A stretch of DNA of 29,301 bases from assembly GCA_016926595.1 (NCBI GenBank), contig JAFGOG010000177.1:1-29301 (forward strand), read 5' to 3'. The DNA comes from Anaerolineae bacterium. Its GTDB lineage: Bacteria; Chloroflexota; Anaerolineae; JAAYZQ01. Positions 22,354 to 29,301 of the stretch are shown piece by piece; positions within the stretch are counted from its first letter, which is position 1, and each line of letters starts with the position of its first letter. Under the pieces are notes generated by a model. It made no database searches and was not told where the DNA came from. It saw only the letters and a program-made list of their open reading frames with translations. A program made the position numbers and the translations under genes.

Positions 22354-23469
22354 TTGGCGATCATTGAGCAAGCGTTCATGGAATTGACGCGGGAGCTGGA
22401 CGTCGAGGCTTTTTGGGAGGAGAATGCGTTGTGCTATGAGTTCACGACGGACAAACCGCGCTGCTCACTCTCGTTTTCGCCCGACGATCACTGGGTTTTT
22501 GAGTTTATGGACGTACCCTCGACGCTGCGCTATTACCAGGACAAGGCGTATCGCGATGCGCTGCACAAGGAGGTGAACGCGATCACGCTCGAACACGTGG
22601 GCTGGGCCTTTTTCGACGAGGATACGTGGGAGCACAGCCCAAAGCGGATCGAGAATTTGTTTGGCTGCGAGTTTACGTATGAAGAGAACAGCACCCCCTG
22701 GTTGACGCCGGTGACCCGTGACCCCGACGAATTCGCGCGCATCCTGGATCGGGCGGAGGAAATCGACCTGGCTACCTGGAGCCTGCCCGAGGCCTTTCTG
22801 CAGGAATGGAACCGGCGCCAGGCAGAGGGGAGGCGGCTGTCTAGACTGGGCGGCGGCAGCCGCGGCCCGGCGACGGTCATGACTTCGGTGCTTGAACCGG
22901 ACGTCGTCTTTTACTGGATCTATGATCACCCGGACCTGATGCGGCGCTTTCGTGACATTCTGGCGGACAAGATGATCGAATTGAACCGGGTCCTGCGCGC
23001 GTTTAGCGGCAACGAGCAGCCGGGCTGGTACATCCTGGACGACAACAGCGCGCTCTTTAGCCCGGGCCTGTACCGCGAGTACTGCTTTCCGGTGCTCCAG
23101 CGGGTCATGGACACGCTGGCCCCGGGGAATGCGCGCCGCTACCAGCACTCGGACAGCGCGATGGGACACTTGCTTGAACAGCAGTATGAGCTGGGGATCC
23201 GCGCCGTCAATTACGGCCCGACGGTGGATGCCGGGCTGATCCGCGAAAAGATGCCCGACGCGACTATTTTTGGCCAGATGCCGCCGTTTTTGCTGCGCAA
23301 CGGCAGCCCGGATGAGATCCGCCAGCGCGCCATCGACGATTTCAGAAAGGCCGGTGCGACGGGCGGGCTGGGGGTGACGACGGCCGGCTCGCTTGCTGCA
23401 GGCACCGGCGTGGGCCGGATGCGTTGGCTGATGCAGGTGGTGCAGCAAGCGTGCCGGTATGACCGGTGA
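22354..23469 (+). CDS. Uroporphyrinogen decarboxylase (URO-D) family protein
   Basis: The 371-residue protein resembles UROD-fold proteins found outside heme synthesis, including corrinoid-dependent methyltransferase partners such as MtaA/MtbA relatives. Supporting parts are the PWLTPVTRDPDEFARILD segment, a helix-rich middle with DHPDLMRRFRDILADKM, and the C-terminal barrel blocks RYQHSDSAMGHLLEQ, GIRAVNYGPTVDAGLIREKM and GQMPPFLLRNGSPDEIRQ. The last group is typical of the UROD-like subfamily found near sugar genes. No zinc-binding HxCx(n)C set of MtaA is evident, so the activity is unknown. TTG 22354 is preferred because AGGAGGAG at 22342-22349 precedes it; ATG 22378 is the alternative and has no site. 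It converges on the third Gfo/Idh/MocA gene with a two-base gap. Confidence 0.85.
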   Translation: MAIIEQAFMELTRELDVEAFWEENALCYEFTTDKPRCSLSFSPDDHWVFEFMDVPSTLRYYQDKAYRDALHKEVNAITLEHVGWAFFDEDTWEHSPKRIENLFGCEFTYEENSTPWLTPVTRDPDEFARILDRAEEIDLATWSLPEAFLQEWNRRQAEGRRLSRLGGGSRGPATVMTSVLEPDVVFYWIYDHPDLMRRFRDILADKMIELNRVLRAFSGNEQPGWYILDDNSALFSPGLYREYCFPVLQRVMDTLAPGNARRYQHSDSAMGHLLEQQYELGIRAVNYGPTVDAGLIREKMPDATIFGQMPPFLLRNGSPDEIRQRAIDDFRKAGATGGLGVTTAGSLAAGTGVGRMRWLMQVVQQACRYDR

Positions 23470-23471
23470 CG

Positions 23472-24524
23472 CTAGAGGGGAAAGGTCATGCGCCGGCCCT
23501 GTTGGGCCGACAGGTAGGCGCCCAGGACCATCTCGACCGATTGCCGGCCCTGGTGGGCGTCGATGGTCTCGGCGGTAAGACCGCGGACATAGTCGATAAA
23601 GGGGCGTGGCACGGCGGCCAGCCGCTCGCCCTGGCTGGCGGGAATGGGCATGGCAAATTCGGTCCACTGCTTGTCACCGCGGCGGATCAGACGCAGCGGC
23701 ACGGCGCCGGCCGGGCGGGGGGCGCTGCACGAGACCATGTCGCCATAGTCCTGGACGATGGTGCCCTGGTCGCCATAGATCTCGGTGGTGTTGACCGCAG
23801 CGACGGTGGTCGACGAGTTCAGCAGGATGCCTAGTTCGCCCTTTTGGAAACGATAGACGGCGATGCCGTTGTCGTCGGGGGCGACGTTGGTGACCACGTT
23901 GTCGATCTCGGCGGTCACCGAACGCGGCTGGCCCAGGATCCACAAAAACCAGTCGGCAGCGTGGGTGGCGTCGTCAAAGAACATGCCGACGTTAGCCACC
24001 GGGTCAACGTGCCAGCGGGTGGGGCCGGTGAAAAAGGATGGGTTGAGCAGGACGTTGATCGAGTGGCGGCGGCGGACGATGGCGACATTGCCTACCGCGC
24101 CCTGATCGAGCAGCTCTTTGATTTTCTGGTTGACCGGGTCGTGGCGCATCTGGAAGGCCATGCTAAACTTGACGCCGTGTTTTTCGACGGCGCCGATGAT
24201 CCGGTCGCAATCCTCAAGGGTGGTAGCCAGCGGTTTCTGGCACAGGATGTGCTTGCCTGCAGCGGCGGCACACTCGATGAATTCGGCGTGACGGTTGGTT
24301 TCGCAGGTGACGATAATGGCGTCGATCTTGGGGTCTTGAATGACGTCGTCAGGGTTGGCGCGATAGTCCAGGCCATAGCTCTGGGCGGCCTGGCGTCCTC
24401 GCTCTTCATTGTCGTCCCAGGTGGCGACCAGATCGACATCATCGAACTGCTGCATCACCTTGCAGTAGACGTTTGAGTGCCCGTGGGCGTGGCTGAGAAT
24501 GCCGATGCCGATTTTTTCCTTCAT
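23472..24524 (-). CDS. Gfo/Idh/MocA-family oxidoreductase with degenerate nucleotide loop
   Basis: The 350-residue protein keeps the family layout, but the first glycine loop reads GIGILSHAHGHSN at residues 6-18 instead of GxGxxG. The second motif is ILCQKPLATT at 93-102, retaining Lys97 but with Gln for Glu. The acidic residue after strand 2 is present (ATWDDNEERG). The middle has RHDPVNQKIKELLDQGAVG and the substrate side GMFFDDATHAADWFLWILG with the expected Asp and His. Cofactor binding by the His-rich loop would be unusual but is seen in some subfamilies. The stop of nnr lies 13 bases upstream of ATG 24524 and the stop bases run into the AAAGGA site, so the two genes are likely co-transcribed. 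Substrate unknown. Confidence 0.88.
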   Translation of the reverse strand: MKEKIGIGILSHAHGHSNVYCKVMQQFDDVDLVATWDDNEERGRQAAQSYGLDYRANPDDVIQDPKIDAIIVTCETNRHAEFIECAAAAGKHILCQKPLATTLEDCDRIIGAVEKHGVKFSMAFQMRHDPVNQKIKELLDQGAVGNVAIVRRRHSINVLLNPSFFTGPTRWHVDPVANVGMFFDDATHAADWFLWILGQPRSVTAEIDNVVTNVAPDDNGIAVYRFQKGELGILLNSSTTVAAVNTTEIYGDQGTIVQDYGDMVSCSAPRPAGAVPLRLIRRGDKQWTEFAMPIPASQGERLAAVPRPFIDYVRGLTAETIDAHQGRQSVEMVLGAYLSAQQGRRMTFPL

Positions 24525-24537
24525 CTGTTTTGTCCTT

Positions 24538-26190
24538 TCATCTCAAGCTGGCGATAACGGTCGGCAGTTCGGGCAGCAGGTCGCTGGCCAAAGTGCCGGT
24601 ATGGCCCATTTTCGCGACAACGCGTTCGCCGGCCAAGGCGTGTAGATAAGCGCCACACAGAGCGGCGTCGAACGGCGCCAGTCCCTGGGCCAGCAGACCG
24701 ACGATACAGCCGGCCAAAACATCGCCTGTGCCGGCGGTCGCCAGGCCGGGGTTGGCAAAAGGCAGCACGGCTGTCCGTCCATCGGGCGCAGCGATTACGG
24801 TGTGCGCGCCTTTGAGAACCAGGACCTGGTTCCACTCGGCTGCTTTTTCGGTCGTTGTGGCCAGGCGATCCGCGATCTTGGCCTGGCTGTTCATCAAGCG
24901 GGTCATCTCACCCGGATGTGGGGTGAGGATGCTGTTTGCCGGGATGTGCTGCCACCATTTTTCGACGTGGGCTAGGGCGTTAAGGCCGTCGGCGTCGATT
25001 ACCAACGGCGGCAGGGCAATGGGTCCTCCCGGTTCGGTGTGCTGGGTCTGGCGGAATCCGATGGGCCGGGATGACTTTTCGCCAATGCCCAGCAGGCGGT
25101 GGACAAAGGCGATGGTCTCTTTTTCTTGCCCCAGTCCGGGGCCGACGAGCAGCGCGGCGTAGCCGGGCAGGCTTTCAGCCAGGGTCTTGACGGCGCCTTC
25201 GTTCAGGACCCCCATGCTGTGGGCCAGCAGGACAAAGGTGGCCTCGGTGAGCTTGCCGGACAGCACAGGGTAGAGCGGCTGCGGTGGGGCCAGGGTAACC
25301 AGCCCGGCGCCGACGCGCGCCGCAGCGGCGGCAGCCAGGTAGGGAGCGCCGGTATAGTTGATCGAGCCGGCGACGATCATCGCTTTGCCAAACGTGCCTT
25401 TGTGAGCGTCAAGGGGACGGGCCGGAAGCCGCCGGGCAACGTCTTGGGCTGCTGGAACGTCGATGGGTAGGTTTTGAGCCAGCGCCGGATCGATGCCAAT
25501 ATCGGCGACGACCAGCTCGCCCAGCATGGCGGCGCCCGGAAAACGAAATTGCCCGCGTTTGGGGGCGGCAAAGGTCACGGTCAGGTCGGCGGCGAGTGCA
25601 GCCGGGTCGACGGCGCCGCTATCGCAGTCCAGCCCACTAGGGACGTCGACGGCGACGACGAACGGCGGTCGATAGGTTTGCAAGCGGTGGGGAGGGACAA
25701 AGGCCAGCGATCGGGTCTGTGCCAACCGCCTTTCGGACACGATCTCACGGACGGTGTCCAACAGATCCTTTAGCATCCCCTCGATAGGACGTGAGGCGCC
25801 GGTGCCGAGCAAGGCGTCGACGATGATATCGGCGCTGTTGAGGGCCTTACGCAGAGTCTTGTGGCCCTTGTCGTCGGCCGAGCACAGGCAGGGTATACTC
25901 CGTTCTTGAGCCAGGATCAGGTTGGGATCGTCGGCAGGGCGTGGTTTCCACAGATAGCACAGGATCTGGGCGCCGGCCTCTTTGAGGTGCCTGGCGGCGA
26001 CCAGCCCATCACCGCCGTTATTGCCCGGCCCGACCAATACCAGGGCGACCCTGGATTTGACAGCTATGCGGCTGGCAATCTCGACCGATACGGCGCGGCC
26101 GGCTTGTTCCATCATGGTGGCAAAGGAATGGCCATTCGCGTCGGCGGCTCGTTCCAATTGCTGCATTTCCTCGATAGTAACCAGTTTCAT
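24538..26190 (-). CDS. nnr: Bifunctional NAD(P)H-hydrate epimerase / ADP-dependent NAD(P)H-hydrate dehydratase
   Basis: Nnr repairs damaged NADHX and NADPHX. The epimerase half (about 1-240) has MMEQAGRAV, the loop GPGNNGGDG at 54-62, DALLGTG at 125-131 and VAVDVPSGLD at 179-188. The dehydratase half (about 255-550) has HKGTFGKAMIVAGS, LLVGPGLG, VIDADGLNAL at 397-406, ILTPHPGEMTRL at 421-432, VLKGAHTVI, and NPGLATAGTGDVLAG at 480-494 with Asp490. At 550 residues it is somewhat longer than usual (about 500), owing to an insert at about 151-176 before VAVDVPSG and another at about 371-393. ATG 26190 follows GGGAGAGAG; the longer frame to 26847 crosses the promoter region and the phosphorylase gene. 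It is divergent from that gene and leads a two-gene unit with the third Gfo/Idh/MocA gene. Confidence 0.95.
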   Translation of the reverse strand: MKLVTIEEMQQLERAADANGHSFATMMEQAGRAVSVEIASRIAVKSRVALVLVGPGNNGGDGLVAARHLKEAGAQILCYLWKPRPADDPNLILAQERSIPCLCSADDKGHKTLRKALNSADIIVDALLGTGASRPIEGMLKDLLDTVREIVSERRLAQTRSLAFVPPHRLQTYRPPFVVAVDVPSGLDCDSGAVDPAALAADLTVTFAAPKRGQFRFPGAAMLGELVVADIGIDPALAQNLPIDVPAAQDVARRLPARPLDAHKGTFGKAMIVAGSINYTGAPYLAAAAAARVGAGLVTLAPPQPLYPVLSGKLTEATFVLLAHSMGVLNEGAVKTLAESLPGYAALLVGPGLGQEKETIAFVHRLLGIGEKSSRPIGFRQTQHTEPGGPIALPPLVIDADGLNALAHVEKWWQHIPANSILTPHPGEMTRLMNSQAKIADRLATTTEKAAEWNQVLVLKGAHTVIAAPDGRTAVLPFANPGLATAGTGDVLAGCIVGLLAQGLAPFDAALCGAYLHALAGERVVAKMGHTGTLASDLLPELPTVIASLR

Positions 26191-26218
26191 TGCTCTCTCC
26201 CGTAAGTGTGTTGGGCAG

Positions 26219-26227
26219 AGTATACCA
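26219..26227 (-). promoter_or_regulatory. Extended -10 element of nnr
   Basis: On the minus strand TGG-TATACT lies 29 bases before ATG 26190, an extended -10. The -35 is weak: GGTTGA at a 16-base spacing or TTGATT at 14. It faces away from the element at 26287-26295. Confidence 0.45.
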
Positions 26228-26286
26228 CAATCGGGCCAAATCAACCAGGCGTGCCATTTCGCGATCTGTGCGGCAGGCTCAAATCG

Positions 26287-26295
26287 TGTTATAAT
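26287..26295 (+). promoter_or_regulatory. Extended -10 element of the phosphorylase gene
   Basis: TGT-TATAAT is a perfect -10 with the TGn extension. No clear -35 is seen at the usual distance. Transcription from it would begin near 26302 and give a leader of about 87 bases that contains the palindrome at 26330-26364. Confidence 0.55.
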
Positions 26296-26329
26296 AGTGA
26301 TGGCGGGGATTGGTTTGCCAGGGTGTGTG

Positions 26330-26364
26330 GAAACCGGGTTTTGGATGCAAAAGAACCCGGTTTC
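26330..26364. repeat. Palindrome, GAAACCGGGTT family, in the phosphorylase leader
   Basis: GAAACCGGGTT (26330-26340) and AACCCGGTTTC (26354-26364) are exact reverse complements. Extra TT and AA pairs extend the stem toward the GGATGC loop. The element sits 10 bases before GAGGAGGT, so as RNA it would fold directly upstream of the ribosome-binding site. It has the same arms as 18565-18610. Confidence 0.88.
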
Positions 26365-26388
26365 AGAAAGTTTCGAGGAGGTAGAAGC

Positions 26389-27693
26389 GTGCGGGCTGTG
26401 GACGTGATCATCAAAAAGCGGGATGGGTACGAGCTCTCGCAGCAAGAGATCGATTTTTTCATTCAGGGTTATACGCGCGGCGACATCCCCGATTACCAGG
26501 CGTCGGCGTGGGCGATGGCGGTGCTGCTCAAGGGGATGACGCAGCAGGAGACGATTTACCTCACAATGAGCATGGCGGCGTCGGGGGAGACGCTCGATCT
26601 GCACGATGTCGCTCCGTTGGTGGTCGACAAGCACTCGACAGGGGGGGTGGGGGATAAAACGACGCTGGTGGTCGCGCCCTGGGTCGCAGTGTGTGGTCTG
26701 CCTGTCGGCAAGATGAGCGGGCGGGGGCTGGGGTTCAGCGGCGGCACGATCGATAAGCTGGAGGCGATCCCGGGCTATACCGTATCGTTGGATATCGAGC
26801 GGTTCAAAGCGCAGTTGCGCGAGGTTGGGGTCGTTGTCGCCGGCCAAACCAGGTCGTTGGCTCCGGCAGATGGCCAGTTGTATGCCCTGCGCGACGTGAC
26901 AGGCACGGTGCCGTCATTGCCGTTGATCGCCAGCTCGATCATGAGCAAAAAGATCGCCGCCGGGGCGGATGCGATCGTGCTCGACGTCAAGACGGGCAGT
27001 GGGGCGTTTATGAAGACGTTGGCCGAAGCGCGGTCGTTGGCGCGGATCATGGTGGATATCGGCAGAGGCGTCAACCGGCGTGTGGTGGCGGTGCTTTCGG
27101 ATATGAGCCAGCCATTGGGGATGGCGGTGGGCAATGCGTTGGAGACGGCCGAGGCGATCAACACGCTGTGCGGGCATGGCCCGCCCGATTTCCTGGAACA
27201 CTGTCTGGCGATCGGCGAGCAGATGCTGGTTTTGGGCGAAAAAGCGCCCGACGTCGCAGCAGCGCGGGCGGCGTTGACCGAGGCCTTGCAGAGCGGACGA
27301 GCGATGGACAAGTTCCGGGAGTGGATCGCCGCACAGGATGGTGATCTCTCTGTGTTGGGCGATCCGCCCTCTCTGGGCAGGGCGGCGATCGTGCAACCTG
27401 TCGCTGCGCCACAATCGGGAGTCATTGCCGGCATCGATGCGATGAAAGTGGGGTGGGCAACGGTTGAATTAGGCGCCGGGCGATTGAAAAAAGGGGACCC
27501 GATCGATCATGCGGTGGGTGTCGTGCTCGAGGCCAAGGTGGGAGACCGGGTAAACAAGGGCGACACCCTGTTTACGATCCACGCCAACGACGCGTCGCGG
27601 TTGGAGGCCGCACAAAAACGGCTGCTGGCGGCATACGGTTGGGTGGAAAGGGAGGTCGAGCCACCACCCCTGGTTTACGAGGTGATCGCGTAA
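26389..27693 (+). CDS. Pyrimidine-nucleoside / thymidine phosphorylase
   Basis: The enzyme splits thymidine, deoxyuridine or uridine with phosphate into base and (deoxy)ribose-1-phosphate for salvage. The 434-residue length is standard. Family signatures are present: [13 protein letters not shown] (phosphate-binding loop), [16 protein letters not shown] (the signature, with Ser where Thr or Ala is usual before GGT), [28 protein letters not shown], and the C-terminal PYNP domain with [23 protein letters not shown] 26389 is chosen because GAGGAGGT lies six bases upstream and because [13 protein letters not shown] aligns with the usual N-terminus. The family cannot be narrowed to DeoA or Pdp by eye. 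It lies alone, divergent from nnr and convergent with the response regulator gene. Confidence 0.94.
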   Translation: MRAVDVIIKKRDGYELSQQEIDFFIQGYTRGDIPDYQASAWAMAVLLKGMTQQETIYLTMSMAASGETLDLHDVAPLVVDKHSTGGVGDKTTLVVAPWVAVCGLPVGKMSGRGLGFSGGTIDKLEAIPGYTVSLDIERFKAQLREVGVVVAGQTRSLAPADGQLYALRDVTGTVPSLPLIASSIMSKKIAAGADAIVLDVKTGSGAFMKTLAEARSLARIMVDIGRGVNRRVVAVLSDMSQPLGMAVGNALETAEAINTLCGHGPPDFLEHCLAIGEQMLVLGEKAPDVAAARAALTEALQSGRAMDKFREWIAAQDGDLSVLGDPPSLGRAAIVQPVAAPQSGVIAGIDAMKVGWATVELGAGRLKKGDPIDHAVGVVLEAKVGDRVNKGDTLFTIHANDASRLEAAQKRLLAAYGWVEREVEPPPLVYEVIA

Positions 27694-27725
27694 TCTTGTT
27701 GGTCGATCGAGGGCTGAACTGAACC

Positions 27726-29099
27726 CTAGTTTTCTTCCAGGCCGTCAATGATGCCCTTTTGCTGAGCTTCGTTCAGGCTGATACCACCAAAGCCTTGATC
27801 GGTTGTGGAGACAAGTTCCTCCCAGTCCATGTCGATTGAAGCATTCCAGTCGATTTCGTCGAGAGGAGGACCTTGGTCTGGCGGGGGCGGGCCGGCTGCT
27901 TCTGTCTCTGCGAAGGAAGGGGAGACGATATCGGAGCCAACCAATCCCTGTTGTCGAGCCTGCTTCAGAGAGAGCCCGCCAAACCCCTGTGCCGTTTCGG
28001 AGACCATCGTATCCCAATCTGCATCGGCGCCAACGTTCCAATCGATATCTTCAACGGCGATGTCCGGCTCTGGCAGCGCCGCTGTTGGCGGCGCCGATTC
28101 CGAAGGCGCCCGTGTTCGCGACGGCGTCGATACCGGCGGGGGCACCGCTTGCGAGGTCGCTTGAGAAACTATCCCCGCTGACGTCGTTCGCCTCGATGGC
28201 CTGCGCCCCCCTGCCGCCGGTACGTACTGGTCGAGGATGGCCATCAGTTCGTCTTTGACGCTGGTTTTGTCGCTGTCGGGCGGCGTCTGCTGCTCACTGC
28301 CCACGGCCACGGTCAGCGCGGCGACCATGTCGCGTATATAGTACCAAACCTGGCCTTCTTTGACCGCCGGGCCAAAGATGACGCCAACAAAGAGAGACGG
28401 GTCGACCTGGTAGGTGCAGATGCTGTAGGCGTCGGTGCCAAAGTAGCTCTGTCTCACCGGGGAGTTTGTCCCCAGGTCGGATTGCATCTGCTGGGCAACC
28501 TGCTGGTGGGCGAACATCAAGATACTGCTCAGGTTGTCCAGTTGTGTATCTGGCTCCAGAGAGTCGAGGGCCAGCAGTGAGCCTGTTTCATTACTGAGAA
28601 AAGCAGTCGTCGCGCCGGTCATCGTACGGAGCATGGCCAATTGTTTGTTGACGGCACGCAAGTGAGAGGCAGATAACCGGGATAGCGGATCGGCCGTTGA
28701 CTGATCTGAATAGGCAAGTGCGTCCTGGACGATGCGCCGGAACTCGCCAATCATAAACGGCTTGGTCAGGTAGGCGTAAACGTTCAGGCCTTGGGCGCGC
28801 TCGGCCAGTTCCGCCGAGTTATAGGCGGTCATGGCGATGGTCTTGGTGTCGGGAGAGATCGAGTTCAGCACCTCGAGCAGCTCAAGCCCGCTCAAACCAG
28901 CCATCTTGATGTCGGTGATCACCAGGTCGAAGGCGCGCTGGTGGTCTTGGAGCCGGCGTACCTGGGCCATCGCCTCGTCGACGTTTCGCGTGGCCTTGAC
29001 ATCATAGGCATCGGATTGATCTTGAACGGCCTGTGCCAACATCTCGCACAGTTCGGAATCATCTTCGACGATTAGAATGCGTTTTTGCTGTTCAGCCAT
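27726..29099 (-). CDS. Response regulator with roadblock-like domain and duplicated C-terminal motif
   Basis: The 457-residue protein starts with a CheY-like receiver with all key residues: Asp13 and Asp14 (IVEDDSE), Asp63 (phospho-acceptor in VITDIKMAG), Thr91 and Lys113 (YLTKPF). The part at about 148-268 (LAMLRTMTGATTAFLSNETGSL, TDAYSICTYQ, WYYIRDMVAALTVAV) resembles a roadblock/LC7 fold. A disordered Pro/Ser/Thr/Arg region at about 295-345 follows. The C-terminal tail holds two copies of a 38-residue motif, 349-386 and 413-450, with 20 identities. No DNA-binding domain is seen, so output is probably by protein contact, perhaps with a small GTPase as for bacterial roadblock proteins. A strong promoter is at 29179-29207. 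No histidine kinase gene is nearby. It converges on the phosphorylase gene with a 32-base gap lacking a clear terminator. Confidence 0.85.
   Translation of the reverse strand: MAEQQKRILIVEDDSELCEMLAQAVQDQSDAYDVKATRNVDEAMAQVRRLQDHQRAFDLVITDIKMAGLSGLELLEVLNSISPDTKTIAMTAYNSAELAERAQGLNVYAYLTKPFMIGEFRRIVQDALAYSDQSTADPLSRLSASHLRAVNKQLAMLRTMTGATTAFLSNETGSLLALDSLEPDTQLDNLSSILMFAHQQVAQQMQSDLGTNSPVRQSYFGTDAYSICTYQVDPSLFVGVIFGPAVKEGQVWYYIRDMVAALTVAVGSEQQTPPDSDKTSVKDELMAILDQYVPAAGGRRPSRRTTSAGIVSQATSQAVPPPVSTPSRTRAPSESAPPTAALPEPDIAVEDIDWNVGADADWDTMVSETAQGFGGLSLKQARQQGLVGSDIVSPSFAETEAAGPPPPDQGPPLDEIDWNASIDMDWEELVSTTDQGFGGISLNEAQQKGIIDGLEEN
27750..28055 (-). repeat. Two 38-codon repeats in the response regulator tail
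   Basis: Copies at 27942-28055 and 27750-27863 (both minus strand) encode IDWN-x3-D-x-DW, then VS-x-T-x-QGFGG and a closing SL-x2-A-x-Q-x-G. Twenty of 38 residues are identical without gaps. They are separated by 26 codons rich in Pro, Ser and acidic residues. Confidence 0.9.
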
Positions 29100-29178
29100 T
29101 TTGCCTGCTCAGAAATGAATGCATGGTTGGGCGCGTGCCGCAGCGGGAGGCCCACCGCTACCAGTCAGAACTGCTTCC

Positions 29179-29207
29179 ATTATACCAGAGAGAACCGGTG
29201 CCGTCAA
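29179..29207 (-). promoter_or_regulatory. Promoter of the response regulator gene
   Basis: On the minus strand TTGACG (29202-29207), a 17-base spacer and TATAAT (29179-29184) with TGG directly before the -10 form a near-consensus sigma-70-type promoter. The leader to ATG 29099 would be about 75 bases. The remaining bases to 29301 show no other feature; the small frame at 29109-29294 overlaps this promoter and is not supported. Confidence 0.8.
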
Positions 29208-29301
29208 CGGGCAATTTGAAACCGTCACGAGTTGGGGACATCGGTTGACTCCACGGTCAAGGGCCAATCCAGGCAATATCCTCGGCACAGCCAAAGCACC
29301 C

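Noticed and set aside
26206..26388. Upstream extension of the phosphorylase frame
   Set aside because: The extra residues come from the palindrome and promoter DNA. GTG 26389 has GAGGAGGT six bases away and matches the usual protein start.
26191..26847. N-terminal extension of nnr on the minus strand
   Set aside because: It would cover the divergent promoters, the palindrome and part of the phosphorylase gene. ATG 26190 has a proper site and starts the family's usual N-terminus.
27694..27725. Terminator between the convergent phosphorylase and response regulator genes
   Set aside because: No stable hairpin followed by a T-run could be found in the 32-base gap on either strand.
29109..29294. 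Minus-strand 61-residue frame at the window end
   Set aside because: It overlaps a near-consensus promoter for the response regulator, and the product shows no family features.

Overview
The window looks like a metagenomic or environmental contig from a GC-rich, non-model bacterium. The best guess is Chloroflexota (Anaerolineae/Caldilineae-like). This is an inference from gene style: paired AAA-like STAND NTPases, Thr/Pro-rich linkers in front of SH3b and carbohydrate-binding-like domains, a giant RHS protein, a UROD-like protein, several Gfo/Idh/MocA oxidoreductases and many small intergenic repeats. No rRNA or tRNA gene and no hallmark marker gene is present to settle it.

Layout. (1) Bases 1 to about 1,830 are compositionally foreign. 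Sampled 60-base stretches are about 40-55% GC with AT-rich codons, against about 65-70% just downstream. This part holds one Cys/Thr/Pro-rich repeat protein that is broken at its 5' end and seems to stop at the junction, so it may be an assembly chimera or a recent insertion. (2) Bases 1,846-12,414 form a carbohydrate catabolism neighbourhood. The plus strand carries a ChbG/YdjC-type deacetylase and an apiosidase-like (DUF5060/DUF4038) glycosidase. Next come a minus-strand Gfo/Idh/MocA protein and a divergent mini-cupin. A seven-gene minus-strand run follows: sulfatase, FmdB-type zinc ribbon, sugar isomerase, mannonate dehydratase, second sugar isomerase, methyltransferase and Gfo/Idh/MocA. 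Together these suggest trimming of decorated (sulfated, acetylated, uronate-containing) sugars and breakdown of the released monosaccharides. No transporter or sugar-responsive regulator lies in the window. (3) Bases 12,669-22,089 hold three minus-strand genes: a soluble coiled-coil STAND NTPase, a membrane-anchored STAND NTPase with an extracytoplasmic SH3b and sugar-binding-like domain, and a secreted RHS protein of 1,928 residues with an unusual double-RHS layout. This is the most system-like and least ordinary part. (4) Bases 22,354-29,099 contain a UROD-family protein, a third Gfo/Idh/MocA protein behind the NAD(P)HX repair enzyme Nnr, a pyrimidine-nucleoside phosphorylase, and a response regulator with a roadblock-like domain and a duplicated C-terminal acidic/Trp motif.

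The intergenic spaces are rich in small repeats: perfect or near-perfect palindromes at 4,414-4,432, 5,590-5,623, 18,565-18,610 and 26,330-26,364, and tandem arrays with 7-, 14- and 9-base units at 9,594-9,649, 10,556-10,625 and 22,291-22,344. Two of the palindromes share one consensus. Recognisable promoters precede the response regulator (TTGACG-N17-TATAAT) and the STAND operon (TTGCGA-N17-TAAAAT). Extended -10 elements lie in the divergent region between nnr and the phosphorylase gene.
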